A DNA stretch of 64,000 nt from Streptacidiphilus sp. PB12-B1b (GTDB taxonomy: Bacteria; Actinomycetota; Actinomycetes; Streptomycetales; Streptomycetaceae): the NCBI RefSeq assembly GCF_014084125.1, contig NZ_CP048405.1:3472001-3536000 (forward strand). The letters run 5' to 3'. The translations under genes and the position numbers were made by a program. Below are positions 34,414 through 42,459 of the stretch, piece by piece; the stretch's first letter is position 1; every line of letters begins with the position of its first letter. A model generated the notes under the pieces. That model made no database searches, was not told where the DNA came from, and saw nothing but the letters and a program-made list of their open reading frames with translations.

Positions 34414-34933
34414 GCCCGTGCGCTCGACGGACCCACACGGGGACAGGTGGACACGGCGAGGTCAGATGGTGTCTCGGGCCAGCGGCGGTGTCCTGAACCG
34501 CACCGCACCGCACCGGGTTCCGGAGCGCGGTTCAGGACGTGGCTGCGGACGAGGAGTCCGCCGTCATCTCGCTGACCTGGGCCTCCAGGTCGCAGCACCT
34601 CCCCGTCTCCACGTGTTCCTGATCCACCTGGAGACGGGGCAGTGCAGTCCGATGAGTGAGGCGTGCCCGATGCCCGCCAGGCTGTGCGGCTGGAGTACCA
34701 GGTGTCGACGAGTTCGCGTACGGTCGGGCAGCACATCGACGACCCGGCCGGCATCGAGCGAGCCGGGACCGCCCCGGTCCCGGCGGCGGAGCTCCGCGCT
34801 GGCCGCCTTCCCACTGACGAGTTGCCCGAGGCGCTCCGCTACGCACCTACCCGGTGCTCACAGGTGGCCCTGCCCGGGCCGGCCCGCGCCCCGGGGCAGG
34901 CTGCTGATCAGCGCGTATTACAGCGTCCCCGGC
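34414..34933. other. 520 bases without a confident gene
   Basis: Short frames on both strands (for instance minus DQEHVETGRCCDLEAQVSEM near 34540-34630) have some coding flavour but no complete gene with start, ribosome site and stop. Probably decayed. Confidence 0.3.
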
Positions 34934-35352
34934 ATGAAGAGACGACCGTGGGAAACCAGCAGGCGCACAGCTGCCCGCTGGACCGTAGGGCTGCTGCTCA
35001 TAGTCGGCGGCCTCGGTGCGGCCGCCGTGAACGAGGTCACCGGCTACGACGCCGGCCAGCTCCTCGAACACGGCACCCGGGTGTCCGCGACGGTCAAGCA
35101 GGCACCTACGGGAAGAACAGCAACTCCGTAGAGGTCGATTTCATGGACACTCTGGGCGTCGGACAAGACGAATGGATCGACGGCGTCCCGCACCAGTACG
35201 GCGTCTCCAGCCGGCTCCCCGTCGTCTACGCCCAGAACGAGCCCTGGACCGCGTCGGCGGTCCCCGCAGCGGAGCAGCAGTCAGGGAAGGACATGGTGTT
35301 CGCGGCGATCTTCGGGGCAGCGTTCGTAGGCCTGGGGTTGTTGACGCTGTGA
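34934..35352 (+). pseudogene. Small membrane protein (DUF3592-like), frameshifted
   Basis: MKRRPWETSRRTAARWTVGL, LLIVGGLGAAAVNEVTGYDA (first helix), LLEHGTRVSATVKQAPTGR; after a one-base change near 35105 the frame gives NSNSVEVDFMDTLGVGQDEW, YGVSSRLPVVYAQNEPWTAS and a C-terminal helix DMVFAAIFGAAFVGLGLLTL. Two helices around an extracytoplasmic 'G.RV.ATV...' domain is the DUF3592 layout. Function unknown. Confidence 0.6.
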
Positions 35353-35579
35353 CGCGGTGTCCCCAAGGGGCCGGGACTACCTGCCTGGGACACGCCGCCG
35401 CCCTTCGTCCTGATTGCCCTGCGACACCGCTCCGGGGTCGTCCGTCCCCCCGGACCTCGACCTGGTGACCGGGGACGACCGCCGCTCGGCCTGTCAGGCG
35501 GCCCTCCCCTCGAACGGGCCCAGCCCAGACCCGGGCCTTGACAGCTTGGGCGGCGAACGACCAGACGGACGGACAGCCC

Positions 35580-36053
35580 ATGATCCAGGCAGCCAGCCCG
35601 CCCATCATGCCCCTGCTCCCGGTCCGCGACCTCCAGACCGAGGCGTTCGCCGCCGTCGCCCAGGCCGCCGCCGACCACCGCGAGCTGCTCTCCACCGAGC
35701 GCTTCGCCGCGCTGCTCCTGCCGACCGGGCGATTGGACAGGCTGGCGCTGCTGTCCGACGCCTGGTTCGGCGAGGTGATCGAGGTGGGCACCTTGGCCGA
35801 GCACCTCGGCCGGGTGCGGAGCATGGCCGGGTCCCGGACGCCGCCCTGGACCGCGCCCCTGGCCCACGACATCGAGGGCTCGCTCTGCCCGGTGCGCCGG
35901 GCAGAGGCTGAGGCGCGGCGCGGGCAGGAACGGCCCCAGCGCGCAGGCTCCGTCCCGTCCCAGAACCCAGCCGCGTGGTCGACACGAGATTGCTGTCCGC
36001 ACCGCACTGTGCCGTCACGCCGCGGCGCGTTCGATCGGAGGCCGACGCCGTAG
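35580..36053 (+). CDS. Hypothetical protein, C-terminus uncertain
   Basis: MIQAASPPIMPLLPVRDLQT, EAFAAVAQAAADHRELLSTE, RFAALLLPTGRLDRLALLSD, AWFGEVIEVGTLAEHLGRVR is coherent and alanine/leucine-rich. After about residue 95 the composition becomes basic and the frame overlaps the 3' end of the aldo/keto reductase gene antisense by 39 bases, so the real stop may have been lost. No family assigned. Confidence 0.4.
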   Translation: MIQAASPPIMPLLPVRDLQTEAFAAVAQAAADHRELLSTERFAALLLPTGRLDRLALLSDAWFGEVIEVGTLAEHLGRVRSMAGSRTPPWTAPLAHDIEGSLCPVRRAEAEARRGQERPQRAGSVPSQNPAAWSTRDCCPHRTVPSRRGAFDRRPTP

Positions 36054-37043
36054 TTCCCGCTGGCGGACGGCCGGAGGCTGGTTGGCCATGTCGAGTGTGC
36101 CCGTGTCCGTGCCGGGCGGCACGATGGCGTCGATCTGGTCCAGGACGTCGTCCGAGAGCGTGACCTCGGCTCCCGCGAGCAGATCGTCCAGGTGTGCCAT
36201 GGTCCGCGGTCCGAGGAGCGCGGATGTGACGCTGGGGTGAGCGAGCACGAAGCCCATGGCCAGATGGGTCAGCGGCATGCCCGCCTCTTCGGCGAGCGGG
36301 ATGAGCTGTTCGACGACGTCGAGCCGTCGGTCGTCCTTGAGGTGCGAGAAGCCGTACTGCGAGCGGTGCGTCGCGGCCTGCTGGCCCTTCCGGTAGCGCC
36401 CGGTCAGCAGCCCACCGCCGAGCGGCGACCAGACCAGGGTGCCCATGCCGAATTCCTCCGCCACCGGGAGCACCTCGCGCTCGATGCCCCGGTTGAGGAT
36501 CGAGTACACCGGTTGCTCGGTACGCGGCCGGGCGAGGCCGCGCCGCTCGGCGACCCAGTGGGCGCGGACGAGCTCGGAGGCCGGCATGGCCGATGTGCCG
36601 AAGGTGCGGATCTTGCCGGCTCGCTGCAGATCGGTGAGAGCCCCGAGCGTTTCCTCGATGTCGGTGTCGGTGTCCGGGCGGTGAATCTGGTAGATGTCCA
36701 CGTAGTCGGTGTCGAGGCGGCGCAGCGAGTCCTCCAGCGCGCGCACCAGCCAGCACCGGGAGGCGCCCTGGTGGTTCGGATCGTCGCTCATCGGGTTCCG
36801 GGCCTTGGTCGCGAACACGACGTCGGCCCTACGGCCCTTCAGTGCCCGGCCGACGATCTCCTCCGACTCGCCGTGCGCGTACATGTCGGCCGTGTCGATG
36901 AGGTTGATGCCGGCGTCCAAGGCCCGGTGGATGATGCGGACGCAGTCGTCGTGGTCGGGGTTGCCGAGGGCGCCGAACATCATGGCGCCGAGAGCGTAGG
37001 GACTCACCTTGATCCCGGTCTTGCCGAGTCCGCGGTAACGCAT
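36015..37043 (-). CDS. Aldo/keto reductase
   Basis: 342 residues, ATG at 37043 with GGAGGG five bases upstream. MRYRGLGKTGIKVSPYALGA is the family opening; NLIDTADMYAHGESEEIVGR holds the Asp and catalytic Tyr, VVFATKARNPMSDD the Lys, VDIYQIHRPDTDTDIEETLG the His; LVWSPLGGGLLTGRYRKGQQ and SALLGPRTMAHLDDLLAGAE follow. NADPH-dependent carbonyl reductase of the AKR 11/12-like group; substrate unknown. Divergent from an AraC regulator, 101 bases away, which probably controls it. Confidence 0.9.
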   Translation of the reverse strand: MRYRGLGKTGIKVSPYALGAMMFGALGNPDHDDCVRIIHRALDAGINLIDTADMYAHGESEEIVGRALKGRRADVVFATKARNPMSDDPNHQGASRCWLVRALEDSLRRLDTDYVDIYQIHRPDTDTDIEETLGALTDLQRAGKIRTFGTSAMPASELVRAHWVAERRGLARPRTEQPVYSILNRGIEREVLPVAEEFGMGTLVWSPLGGGLLTGRYRKGQQAATHRSQYGFSHLKDDRRLDVVEQLIPLAEEAGMPLTHLAMGFVLAHPSVTSALLGPRTMAHLDDLLAGAEVTLSDDVLDQIDAIVPPGTDTGTLDMANQPPAVRQRELRRRPPIERAAA

Positions 37044-37144
37044 GTTCCCTCCTGAGGTCCGTCTGCGGGATGCCACCAGCCTGCCGGGGCGAAGCCGGAC
37101 GATGAATACTTGAGAGTCCCGTTTTTTTGAGCGAAAGTACGGGT

Positions 37145-38086
37145 ATGGCCCCCGACCGACTCTCCGAAGCACTCGATCTGGTCGAGGTCCGCAGCGTCCT
37201 CACCGGCGGCATCGCGGCTCGCGGCGGATGGTGGGGCCGCGGACCGCTCTCCGACCCGGTCAAGTTCTTCGCGCTCGTCAGCGGTCGGGCCCGCCTGACC
37301 ACCGACGGGGTCGACGAACCGGTCGACCTTGTGACGGGTGACGTGGCGATCCTCACCGGGCGCTCCTGGGTCGCTTTCGAGGCCGGCGCGGAACCCCGCC
37401 AGGAGGTGCAGCCGGAATCCGACTTCTCCACCGACCGCTTCGCGTCCGCGGACCGCGACGCTGACGACATCATGATCGGCGGCTGCGTCCGTCTGAACGA
37501 GGCCGGAAGCACGCTCCTCCTCGAATCACTGCCGCCACTGGCGCACATCAGGTCGGCCGATGACGACGACCGGCTCCTCGCGGCCCTGCTGCGCCTGTTC
37601 GACGAGGCGACCGCGCAGCGGCTCGGCTCGGCCTTCGCGATCCGGCAGTACGGTCAGCTCTTCCTGCTGGAGCTGTTGCGGTCCTATGTCGACCAGTCCG
37701 CGCTGCCCTCCGGCTGGCTGCGGCTGCTCGTCGACGAGCGTCTGCGCCCCGCCCTCGACCTGCTGCACGGCCGCCCCGGACGCGCCTGGGGGCTCGAGGA
37801 GTTGGCGCGGGCCGCCGCGATGTCCCGGACGACGTTCGCCGAGCGGTTCCGGGAGGCGTCCGGTGTGCCACCCCTGACCTACCTGGGGCGGTGGCGCATG
37901 CTGCTCGCCCAGCGCGCGCTTCGGGACGGTGACGCCCGCGTCGCGGCGCTCGCCGAGGAGTTGGGCTACGGCTCGGAGAGCGCCTTCAGCACGGCGTTCA
38001 AACGGGTCGTCGGCGAGTCGCCGCTGCGCTACCGCGCCCGCGTGCGACAGGACATCACCGGGCGCGTTCGGACCGAGACGCCATGA
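37145..38086 (+). CDS. AraC-family regulator with N-terminal cupin domain
   Basis: 313 residues from the ATG at 37145. N-terminal AraC_binding_2/cupin part: VLTGGIAARGGWWGRGPLSD, LVSGRARLTTDGVDEPVDLV, GDVAILTGRSWVAFEAG. C-terminal double HTH: WGLEELARAAAMSRTTFAER, FREASGVPPLTYLGRWRMLL, VAALAEELGYGSESAFSTAF, KRVVGESPLRYR. Regulates divergent oxidoreductases in many actinomycetes; here the aldo/keto reductase is the obvious target. Confidence 0.9.
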   Translation: MAPDRLSEALDLVEVRSVLTGGIAARGGWWGRGPLSDPVKFFALVSGRARLTTDGVDEPVDLVTGDVAILTGRSWVAFEAGAEPRQEVQPESDFSTDRFASADRDADDIMIGGCVRLNEAGSTLLLESLPPLAHIRSADDDDRLLAALLRLFDEATAQRLGSAFAIRQYGQLFLLELLRSYVDQSALPSGWLRLLVDERLRPALDLLHGRPGRAWGLEELARAAAMSRTTFAERFREASGVPPLTYLGRWRMLLAQRALRDGDARVAALAEELGYGSESAFSTAFKRVVGESPLRYRARVRQDITGRVRTETP

Positions 38087-38151
38087 CGCTCGGCCCCGCC
38101 CAGCTTCCTGCGAGGTCCGGCCGATGCGCGCGTCCGCGTGTTGGCTGCGCC

Positions 38152-38474
38152 GAACATGCGTGGGTGCGCAAGGTCAGCCCGGACAGGGCCAGGGCTGGAA
38201 TCACGGACCATGCGCAGAGCCAGCTCGGAGACGTCGTTGGCGTGAAGCTCCCGGACGTTGACACGGATGCGGCATCGGGTGCCCCGATGGGCGAGGTCGA
38301 GTCCACGAAGGCGGTCTCAGATTCCATACCCCGCTGGGGGGCGAGGCTGCGGCGGTCAACGAGGACCTCACCTCCGTACCGGAGTCGCTCAACACTGATC
38401 CCTATGGCGACGGCTGGCTGGTGGAGCTCCAGGTGGCTGGTCGCGGTCCAGCTGCGCCCCGGCACCGCCCTTGA
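38152..38474 (+). pseudogene. gcvH: Glycine cleavage H-protein-like remnant
   Basis: HAWVRKVSPDRARAGITDHA, QSQLGDVVGVKLPDVDTDAA, GAPMGEVESTKAVSDSIP has the lipoyl domain signature with the lipoylated lysine in E-S-T-K. After a frame change near 38330: LGGEAAAVNEDLTSVPESLN, TDPYGDGWLVELQVAG, stop at 38474. The very N-terminus is uncertain. No other gcv gene is near; this looks like a decaying extra copy. Confidence 0.7.
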
Positions 38475-38571
38475 GGCCCTCCGCTCCCGCTGCCTCCCCA
38501 GGCGTTTGCCGCGCGGTCGCGGACGGCCCGTCACAGTGGCCGCCCCGCCTACGCCTCCACGCGGAGACGGG

Positions 38572-38994
38572 CACATCAGACTCCTGGCCGGGCACGGAGA
38601 AGACGGCCAGCCGGTGTGTGAGGTGCTGCGTGCCTTGAGGCGTGAGGCGGACCTGTTCGTCCTCGCGGGCAGTCCGGGCCTGGTGCTCGGGTGTGCGGCC
38701 GGTGACCTTCTGAGAGTCAGCGACAGCGGCGCGTTCGAGTTCGCGGGCCAGGGCGGGAACGTGTGCGTCCAGGCCTTTCGCGAGGACGGCTTCACCCGCG
38801 AACAGTGCGCGGACCTCACGGACTCCGCTGGGCTCCTCGACGGGCACGCGGAAGCGCCGCCGAACTTGCGCTTCATCGTGGTGAAGATCGGACGTTCCGT
38901 CGGGCTGGCCGCGATCGAGCAGTGCCTGAACGGTGGGGCTGCGGAGGTCGACGGGGTCGAGTGGTGGTTCGGGAACGTGGATGAGCCGGTCTGA
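38572..38994 (+). pseudogene. DUF4265-like protein, copy 1 (5' end lost)
   Basis: HIRLLAGHGEDGQPVCEVLR, FVLAGSPGLVLGCAAGDLLR, GGNVCVQAFREDGFTREQCA, LDGHAEAPPNLRFIVVKIGR, EVDGVEWWFGNVDEPV-stop. A-G-D-x-x-R-V and E-W-W-F-G-N-V fit DUF4265 proteins of actinomycetes. There is no start codon with a ribosome site within the homologous block. A second copy lies inverted at 41684-42151. Confidence 0.6.
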
Positions 38995-39019
38995 CCTGCG
39001 ACGTCAGCGGGCAGACCAC
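38572..39019 (+). repeat. Inverted duplication, copy 1 (about 448 bp)
   Basis: The sequence from CACATCAGACTCCTGGCC to AGCGGGCAGACCAC recurs in reverse orientation at 41659-42117 with few substitutions and a 12-base insertion in the other copy. The pair brackets about 2.6 kb (39020-41658). Confidence 0.85.
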
Positions 39020-39023
39020 AGCA

Positions 39024-39230
39024 AGACGCCCGCGATGTACGGCCTGGGCGCTCGGCGCTCGCTGCGGGACCTCGGCATGGCGGAGACGGCCATCCCACGC
39101 ATCGTCGACGAGGTCCTCGCCAACCCGTACGCCAACCCCGTCGAGGTCACCGAGGAGGACCTGACGGCCCTCCCGCACGCCGCGTGGGCCGGCGAGCCCC
39201 CGAAGGCGGCCGGACCACCGGGTGATCGGG
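39024..39230 (+). pseudogene. Maleylacetate reductase-like C-terminal fragment
   Basis: YGLGARRSLRDLGMAETAIP, RIVDEVLANPYANPVEVTEE, DLTALPHAAWAGEPP matches the last ~55 residues of iron-containing alcohol dehydrogenase-type maleylacetate reductases ('LANPYxNPRPVT...LL..AW.G'). The rest was lost at the repeat junction at 39020. Part of an aromatic-ring degradation theme with the next gene. Confidence 0.6.
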
Positions 39231-39440
39231 GAGGGTCGTCCGACGTCGGACGCGAGGTCAGCTGTTCGGCGGGTCGGGCAGCCGCTCCGTTTCGCTTCCC
39301 GAAGGGGAGAGAAGACCGTGCGGCCGGCGAGGAGCCAGCCCCGGCAGGTTCGAGCGCAACGGATTTCCACAGCGGCACGTCGCCGACCACTGAGGTCGGC
39401 CACGTGCGGTGCCCCGCAGGGAGCGGGAGCCGCGTGGGGA

Positions 39441-39736
39441 TCAGACCGCGTCGCCGACTGGGTCGTTGGGGTGGGGCTGGAGGGAGGTGACCGTCGAGGT
39501 CATCCACGGCCACAGGGGCAGTGTGCGAGCAGCGCCTCGTACAGCTCGGCCTCGTCGGCGGCCCGCCAAAGGCCGATGCTGCGCAGTTCGCCCACGGGGC
39601 GCCACAGCCTGACCAGGTGGCCGGCGCGGGCCAGTTTCGTGGCCCGGACGGCTTCGGCCGCGCGCACACGCTCGACCTCGGCCGGGTCGGTGCCCTCGGG
39701 CACGGTGGTGGTGAGTTCGACCAGGAACTCTTTCAC
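39441..39736 (-). pseudogene. Muconolactone delta-isomerase-like protein, frameshifted
   Basis: MKEFLVELTTTVPEGTDPAE, VERVRAAEAVRATKLARAGH, LVRLWRPVGELRSIGLWRAA, DEAELYEALLA fits the small ferredoxin-like muconolactone isomerase family. One base is missing or extra near 39510; the following frame continues as expected, TLPLWPWMTSTVTSLQPHPN, DPVGDAV-stop at 39441. Family members isomerise muconolactone in the beta-ketoadipate pathway; this copy may serve another lactone. Confidence 0.75.
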
Positions 39737-39796
39737 GGCCTCTCCTTCTGCGGTTGTTGCGCGTGCGGTTGTTGCGGTTGCTGTTGCGACGATCAG

Positions 39797-40404
39797 TCAG
39801 GCGGCCTTGAGCTGTGCGGCGATCTTGACGACGCGCTCGGCCTGGATACGGGCGGCGGTGCGGGTGGTGTCGTCGACGGGGTTGTTGCCTGGGCGTCGAC
39901 GTGGGAGGTGCCGTAGGGGTTGCCGTCGACGAACTTGGCCGGGTCGGTGAAGCCGGGGGTGACGGTGACGCCGCCGAAGTGGTGGATCGAGTTGTAGAGG
40001 GCGAGGAGGGTGGACTCCTGACCGCCGTGGGCGGTGGCGCTGGAGACGAAGCCGCTGTCGACCTTGTCGGCCAGCTTGCCCTGGGCCCACAGGCCTCCGA
40101 GGCCGTCGATGAACTGCTTGAGCTGCGCGGAGATGTTGCCGAGGCGGGTGGGGGAACCGAAGAGCACCGCGTCGGCCCACTCGATGTCCTCGGCGCTCGC
40201 CTTGGGGACGTCCCGGGTGGCGGCGTGGTTGGCGGCCCAGGCCGGGTTGGACTCGATGGCGCCGGCCGGGGCGAGCTCGGCGGCCTTCAGCAGGCGGACC
40301 TGGGCGCCGGCCTTGACGCCGGCGTCGTGCAGCGCCTTGACGATCTCGGCGATGGTGCCGGTGGAGGAGTAGTAGACGATGGCGAGCTTCACGGGGGTGG
40401 ACAC
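39797..40404 (-). pseudogene. wrbA: WrbA-type NAD(P)H:quinone oxidoreductase, late frameshift
   Basis: MSTPVKLAIVYYSSTGTIAE (FMN phosphate loop S-S-T-G-T), VRLLKAAELAPAGAIESNPA, AVLFGSPTRLGNISAQLKQF, SSATAHGGQESTLLALYNSI, HHFGGVTVTPGF, GNPYGTSH. A frame change near 39892 separates it from the expected ending DDTTRTAARIQAERVVKIAA, QLKAA (stop 39797). The flavodoxin-like core is complete, so even the shifted product might fold. Two-electron quinone reduction protects against redox cycling. Confidence 0.85.
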
Positions 40405-40512
40405 AGGGGTTCTCCGTCTCGAGGTGGTGGTGTGGCTCTTGCGAAGGAGCGGGACTCCCGCTGGGGGTTCGGCTGGGGGTCCGGCCCGGCCGGATGCCGG
40501 CCGGGGACGTGT

Positions 40513-41175
40513 TCAGGCCAGCGCTGAGGCCGAGTGCACGATCTCGTGCTGCCACTGCGCACGCGGCTGCCGGTGCAGCGCCCAGTAGTGCTCGGCAATC
40601 AGGTCGGGGTCGGCGTCGGTGCCCGGCACGATGGCGCAGTCCACGGTCACGGTGGCTACGTGCACGCCGAGGTGGCCGTACTCCTGGTCGAGGATCCGGG
40701 TGAGCGCGCGTACACCGGCCTTGCCGAGGGACAGGCTCGTGCTGCGGCTGAGGGGTCGCGGCATGCCGCCGGTGATGATCACTGTGCCGCCGCCGGTCCG
40801 GGTCATCCGCGTAGCCAGGTACGTTGCCGCGTCCATCGCGCCGAGCACGTTCACCGACCACGCGTCCAGGTGCTGCTGCGTGCTCAGTTCGCCGGGCCGG
40901 TCCGGCTGGATGATCGCCGCGTTGTAGACGAGGACGTCGGGCATGCCGTGCGCGTCCACGGCGACGTCGACGGCGGCGTGCAGCGCCGCACGGTCGGTAC
41001 TGTCGGCGCGCAGTGCGAGCACCTGCCCGGAGGTCCGCGTGCGGACCGCGGCGGCGACTTCGTGCACGGCTTGGCTACGGGCGATCGCCGCGACGGGCAG
41101 GCCCTCGCGCGCGAACCGCGCGGCGACCGAGGCGCCCAGGCCCGCTCCGGCGCCCACAATGACTAGTCCTGGCAT
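40513..41175 (-). CDS. SDR-family oxidoreductase lacking the catalytic Tyr
   Basis: 220 residues; ATG at 41175 with GGAGAAG upstream. MPGLVIVGAGAGLGASVAAR is the G-x3-G-x-G cofactor loop, PDVLVYNAAIIQPDRPGELS the N-A-A-x strand. At the active site, IITGGMPRPLSRSTSLSLGK aligns with the usual S...Y-x3-K, but the Tyr position is Leu (L-S-L-G-K) and the preceding Ser is Gly. Either a non-catalytic or redox-sensing member or one using other residues. Divergent from a MerR regulator 110 bases away. Confidence 0.8.
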   Translation of the reverse strand: MPGLVIVGAGAGLGASVAARFAREGLPVAAIARSQAVHEVAAAVRTRTSGQVLALRADSTDRAALHAAVDVAVDAHGMPDVLVYNAAIIQPDRPGELSTQQHLDAWSVNVLGAMDAATYLATRMTRTGGGTVIITGGMPRPLSRSTSLSLGKAGVRALTRILDQEYGHLGVHVATVTVDCAIVPGTDADPDLIAEHYWALHRQPRAQWQHEIVHSASALA

Positions 41176-41284
41176 GGGAATCTTCTCCAACTCGCTTGGT
41201 GTTGAACGCGATGACCGTAGGACCTCTCATCGGTGTGAGGAGCAAGTCATGCGGTATCGCCGCAGGTAGGAGCGGGGAGCACAG

Positions 41285-41634
41285 ATGCAGATCGGCGAAC
41301 TCGCCGCCCGTTCCGGCGTGCCGGAGCGTCTGCTGCGGTACTACGAAGAGCGCGGGCTGCTGGCCCCTGACCGGACGCCTGCGGGCAGGCGCCGCTATCA
41401 GGAGTCGGACGTAGTGCGTGTCGACACCATCCGGGCGCTGCTCGCTGCGGGCCTGAACACCGCGAACATCGCGGTCATGCTGCCGTGCGTGGGGTATGAC
41501 GCGGGACGGCTGCTGCCGCAGTGCCCAGAGATGCTCACCCGCCTGGCCCGGCAGCGTCGGCGCCTGGACGAGTCGATCGAGGGACTCGAGCACTCATCGC
41601 CTGGTCGACGCGCTCCTGGCAGAAGCAGGGCCGT
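41285..41634 (+). CDS. MerR-family transcriptional regulator (late frame change)
   Basis: MQIGELAARSGVPERLLRYY, EERGLLAPDRTPAGRRRYQE, SDVVRVDTIRALLAAGLNTA, NIAVMLPCV is a standard MerR HTH and wing. The coiled coil follows (MLTRLARQRRRLDESIEGLE). Near 41595 the coding signal changes frame to HRLVDALLAEAGP and a TGA at 41634; in the nominal frame the protein runs to 41674 with an unnatural tail. Probably controls the divergent SDR-WrbA genes. AGGAGCGGGGAG lies upstream of the ATG. Confidence 0.8.
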
Positions 41635-41658
41635 GACGCAGCCACGGCCCTGCTTCTG

Positions 41659-42117
41659 GTGGTCTGCCCGCTGACGTCGCAGGTCAGACCGGCTCATCCA
41701 CGTTCCCGAACCACCACTCGACCCCGTCGACCTCCGCAGCCCCACCGTTCAGGCACTGCTCGATCGCGGCCAGCCCAACGGAACGTCCGATCTTCACCGC
41801 GATGAAGCGCAAGTTCGGCGGCGCTTCCGCGTGCCCGTCGAGGAGCCCAGCGGAGTCCGTGAGGTCCGCGAACTGTTCGCGGGTGAAGCCGTCCTCGCGA
41901 AAGGCCTGGACGCACACGTTCCCGCCCTGGCCCGCGGACTCGAACGCGCCGCTGTCGCTGTCGCTGTCGCTGACTCTCAGAAGGTCACCGGCCGCAAACC
42001 CGAGCACCAGGCCCGGACTGCCCGCGAGGACGAACAGGTCCGCCTCACGCCTCAAGGCACGCAGCACCTCACACACCGGCTGGCCGTCTTCTCCGTGCCC
42101 GGCCAGGAGTCTGATGT
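41659..42117 (-). repeat. Inverted duplication, copy 2
   Basis: Reverse-orientation match of 38572-39019; contains an extra 12 bases encoding S-D-S-D inside SDSDSDSG. Ends abruptly next to the MerR gene on one side. Confidence 0.85.
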
Positions 42118-42151
42118 GGCAGGCGTCCACCGAGTGAGGGTCGATGATCAC
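41684..42151 (-). CDS. DUF4265-like protein, copy 2
   Basis: About 155 residues from a GTG at 42151: VIIDPHSVDACHIRLLAGHG, EDGQPVCEVLRALRREADLF, VLAGSPGLVLGFAAGDLLRV, GGNVCVQAFREDGFTREQFA, LRFIAVKIGRSVGLAAIEQC, EVDGVEWWFGNVDEPV. Unlike copy 1 it keeps an upstream extension with possible starts, so this may be the functional parent. Family function unknown. Confidence 0.6.
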   Translation of the reverse strand: MIIDPHSVDACHIRLLAGHGEDGQPVCEVLRALRREADLFVLAGSPGLVLGFAAGDLLRVSDSDSDSGAFESAGQGGNVCVQAFREDGFTREQFADLTDSAGLLDGHAEAPPNLRFIAVKIGRSVGLAAIEQCLNGGAAEVDGVEWWFGNVDEPV

Positions 42152-42406
42152 GAGCGTGATCGTGCCATACCCCTCACCCCGACCGCACCCCTCGCTCTGG
42201 AGCGCAGCTGCCCAGCGCACCGGTTCCGGCTGCGGACGGCGACAACCCGCTGGTGCTGGTCATCGACCTCGAGACCAGGCCTCCGCCGAAGCGCTGGCCA
42301 GGGTGCGCGAGGCCTAAGAAGCCGTCTTCGTACCGGTCATGGTGATCGCGAGTTCGATTGCGTCGACTCGGTGGGATGAACTTTCGGTAGTCGAGGCATG
42401 CAAGTA

Positions 42407-42458
42407 GGGCCTCCTGCACAGCTCGTGGGTATCGAGTCCAGAGCAATGCAGGAGGCCC
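42407..42458 (+). promoter_or_regulatory. Stem-loop that buries the transposase ribosome site
   Basis: GGGCCTCCTGCA (42407-42418) pairs perfectly with TGCAGGAGGCCC (42447-42458). The second arm contains the GGAGG ribosome site of the GTG start at 42460. Transcripts entering from outside would include both arms and hide the site, while a transcript starting inside the loop would not. Confidence 0.65.
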
Positions 42459-42459
42459 T

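Noticed and set aside
38083-38994. One 303-residue protein joining the gcvH-like and DUF4265-like parts
   Set aside because: The two families are unrelated and the intervening frame lacks coding signal; they are separate remnants.
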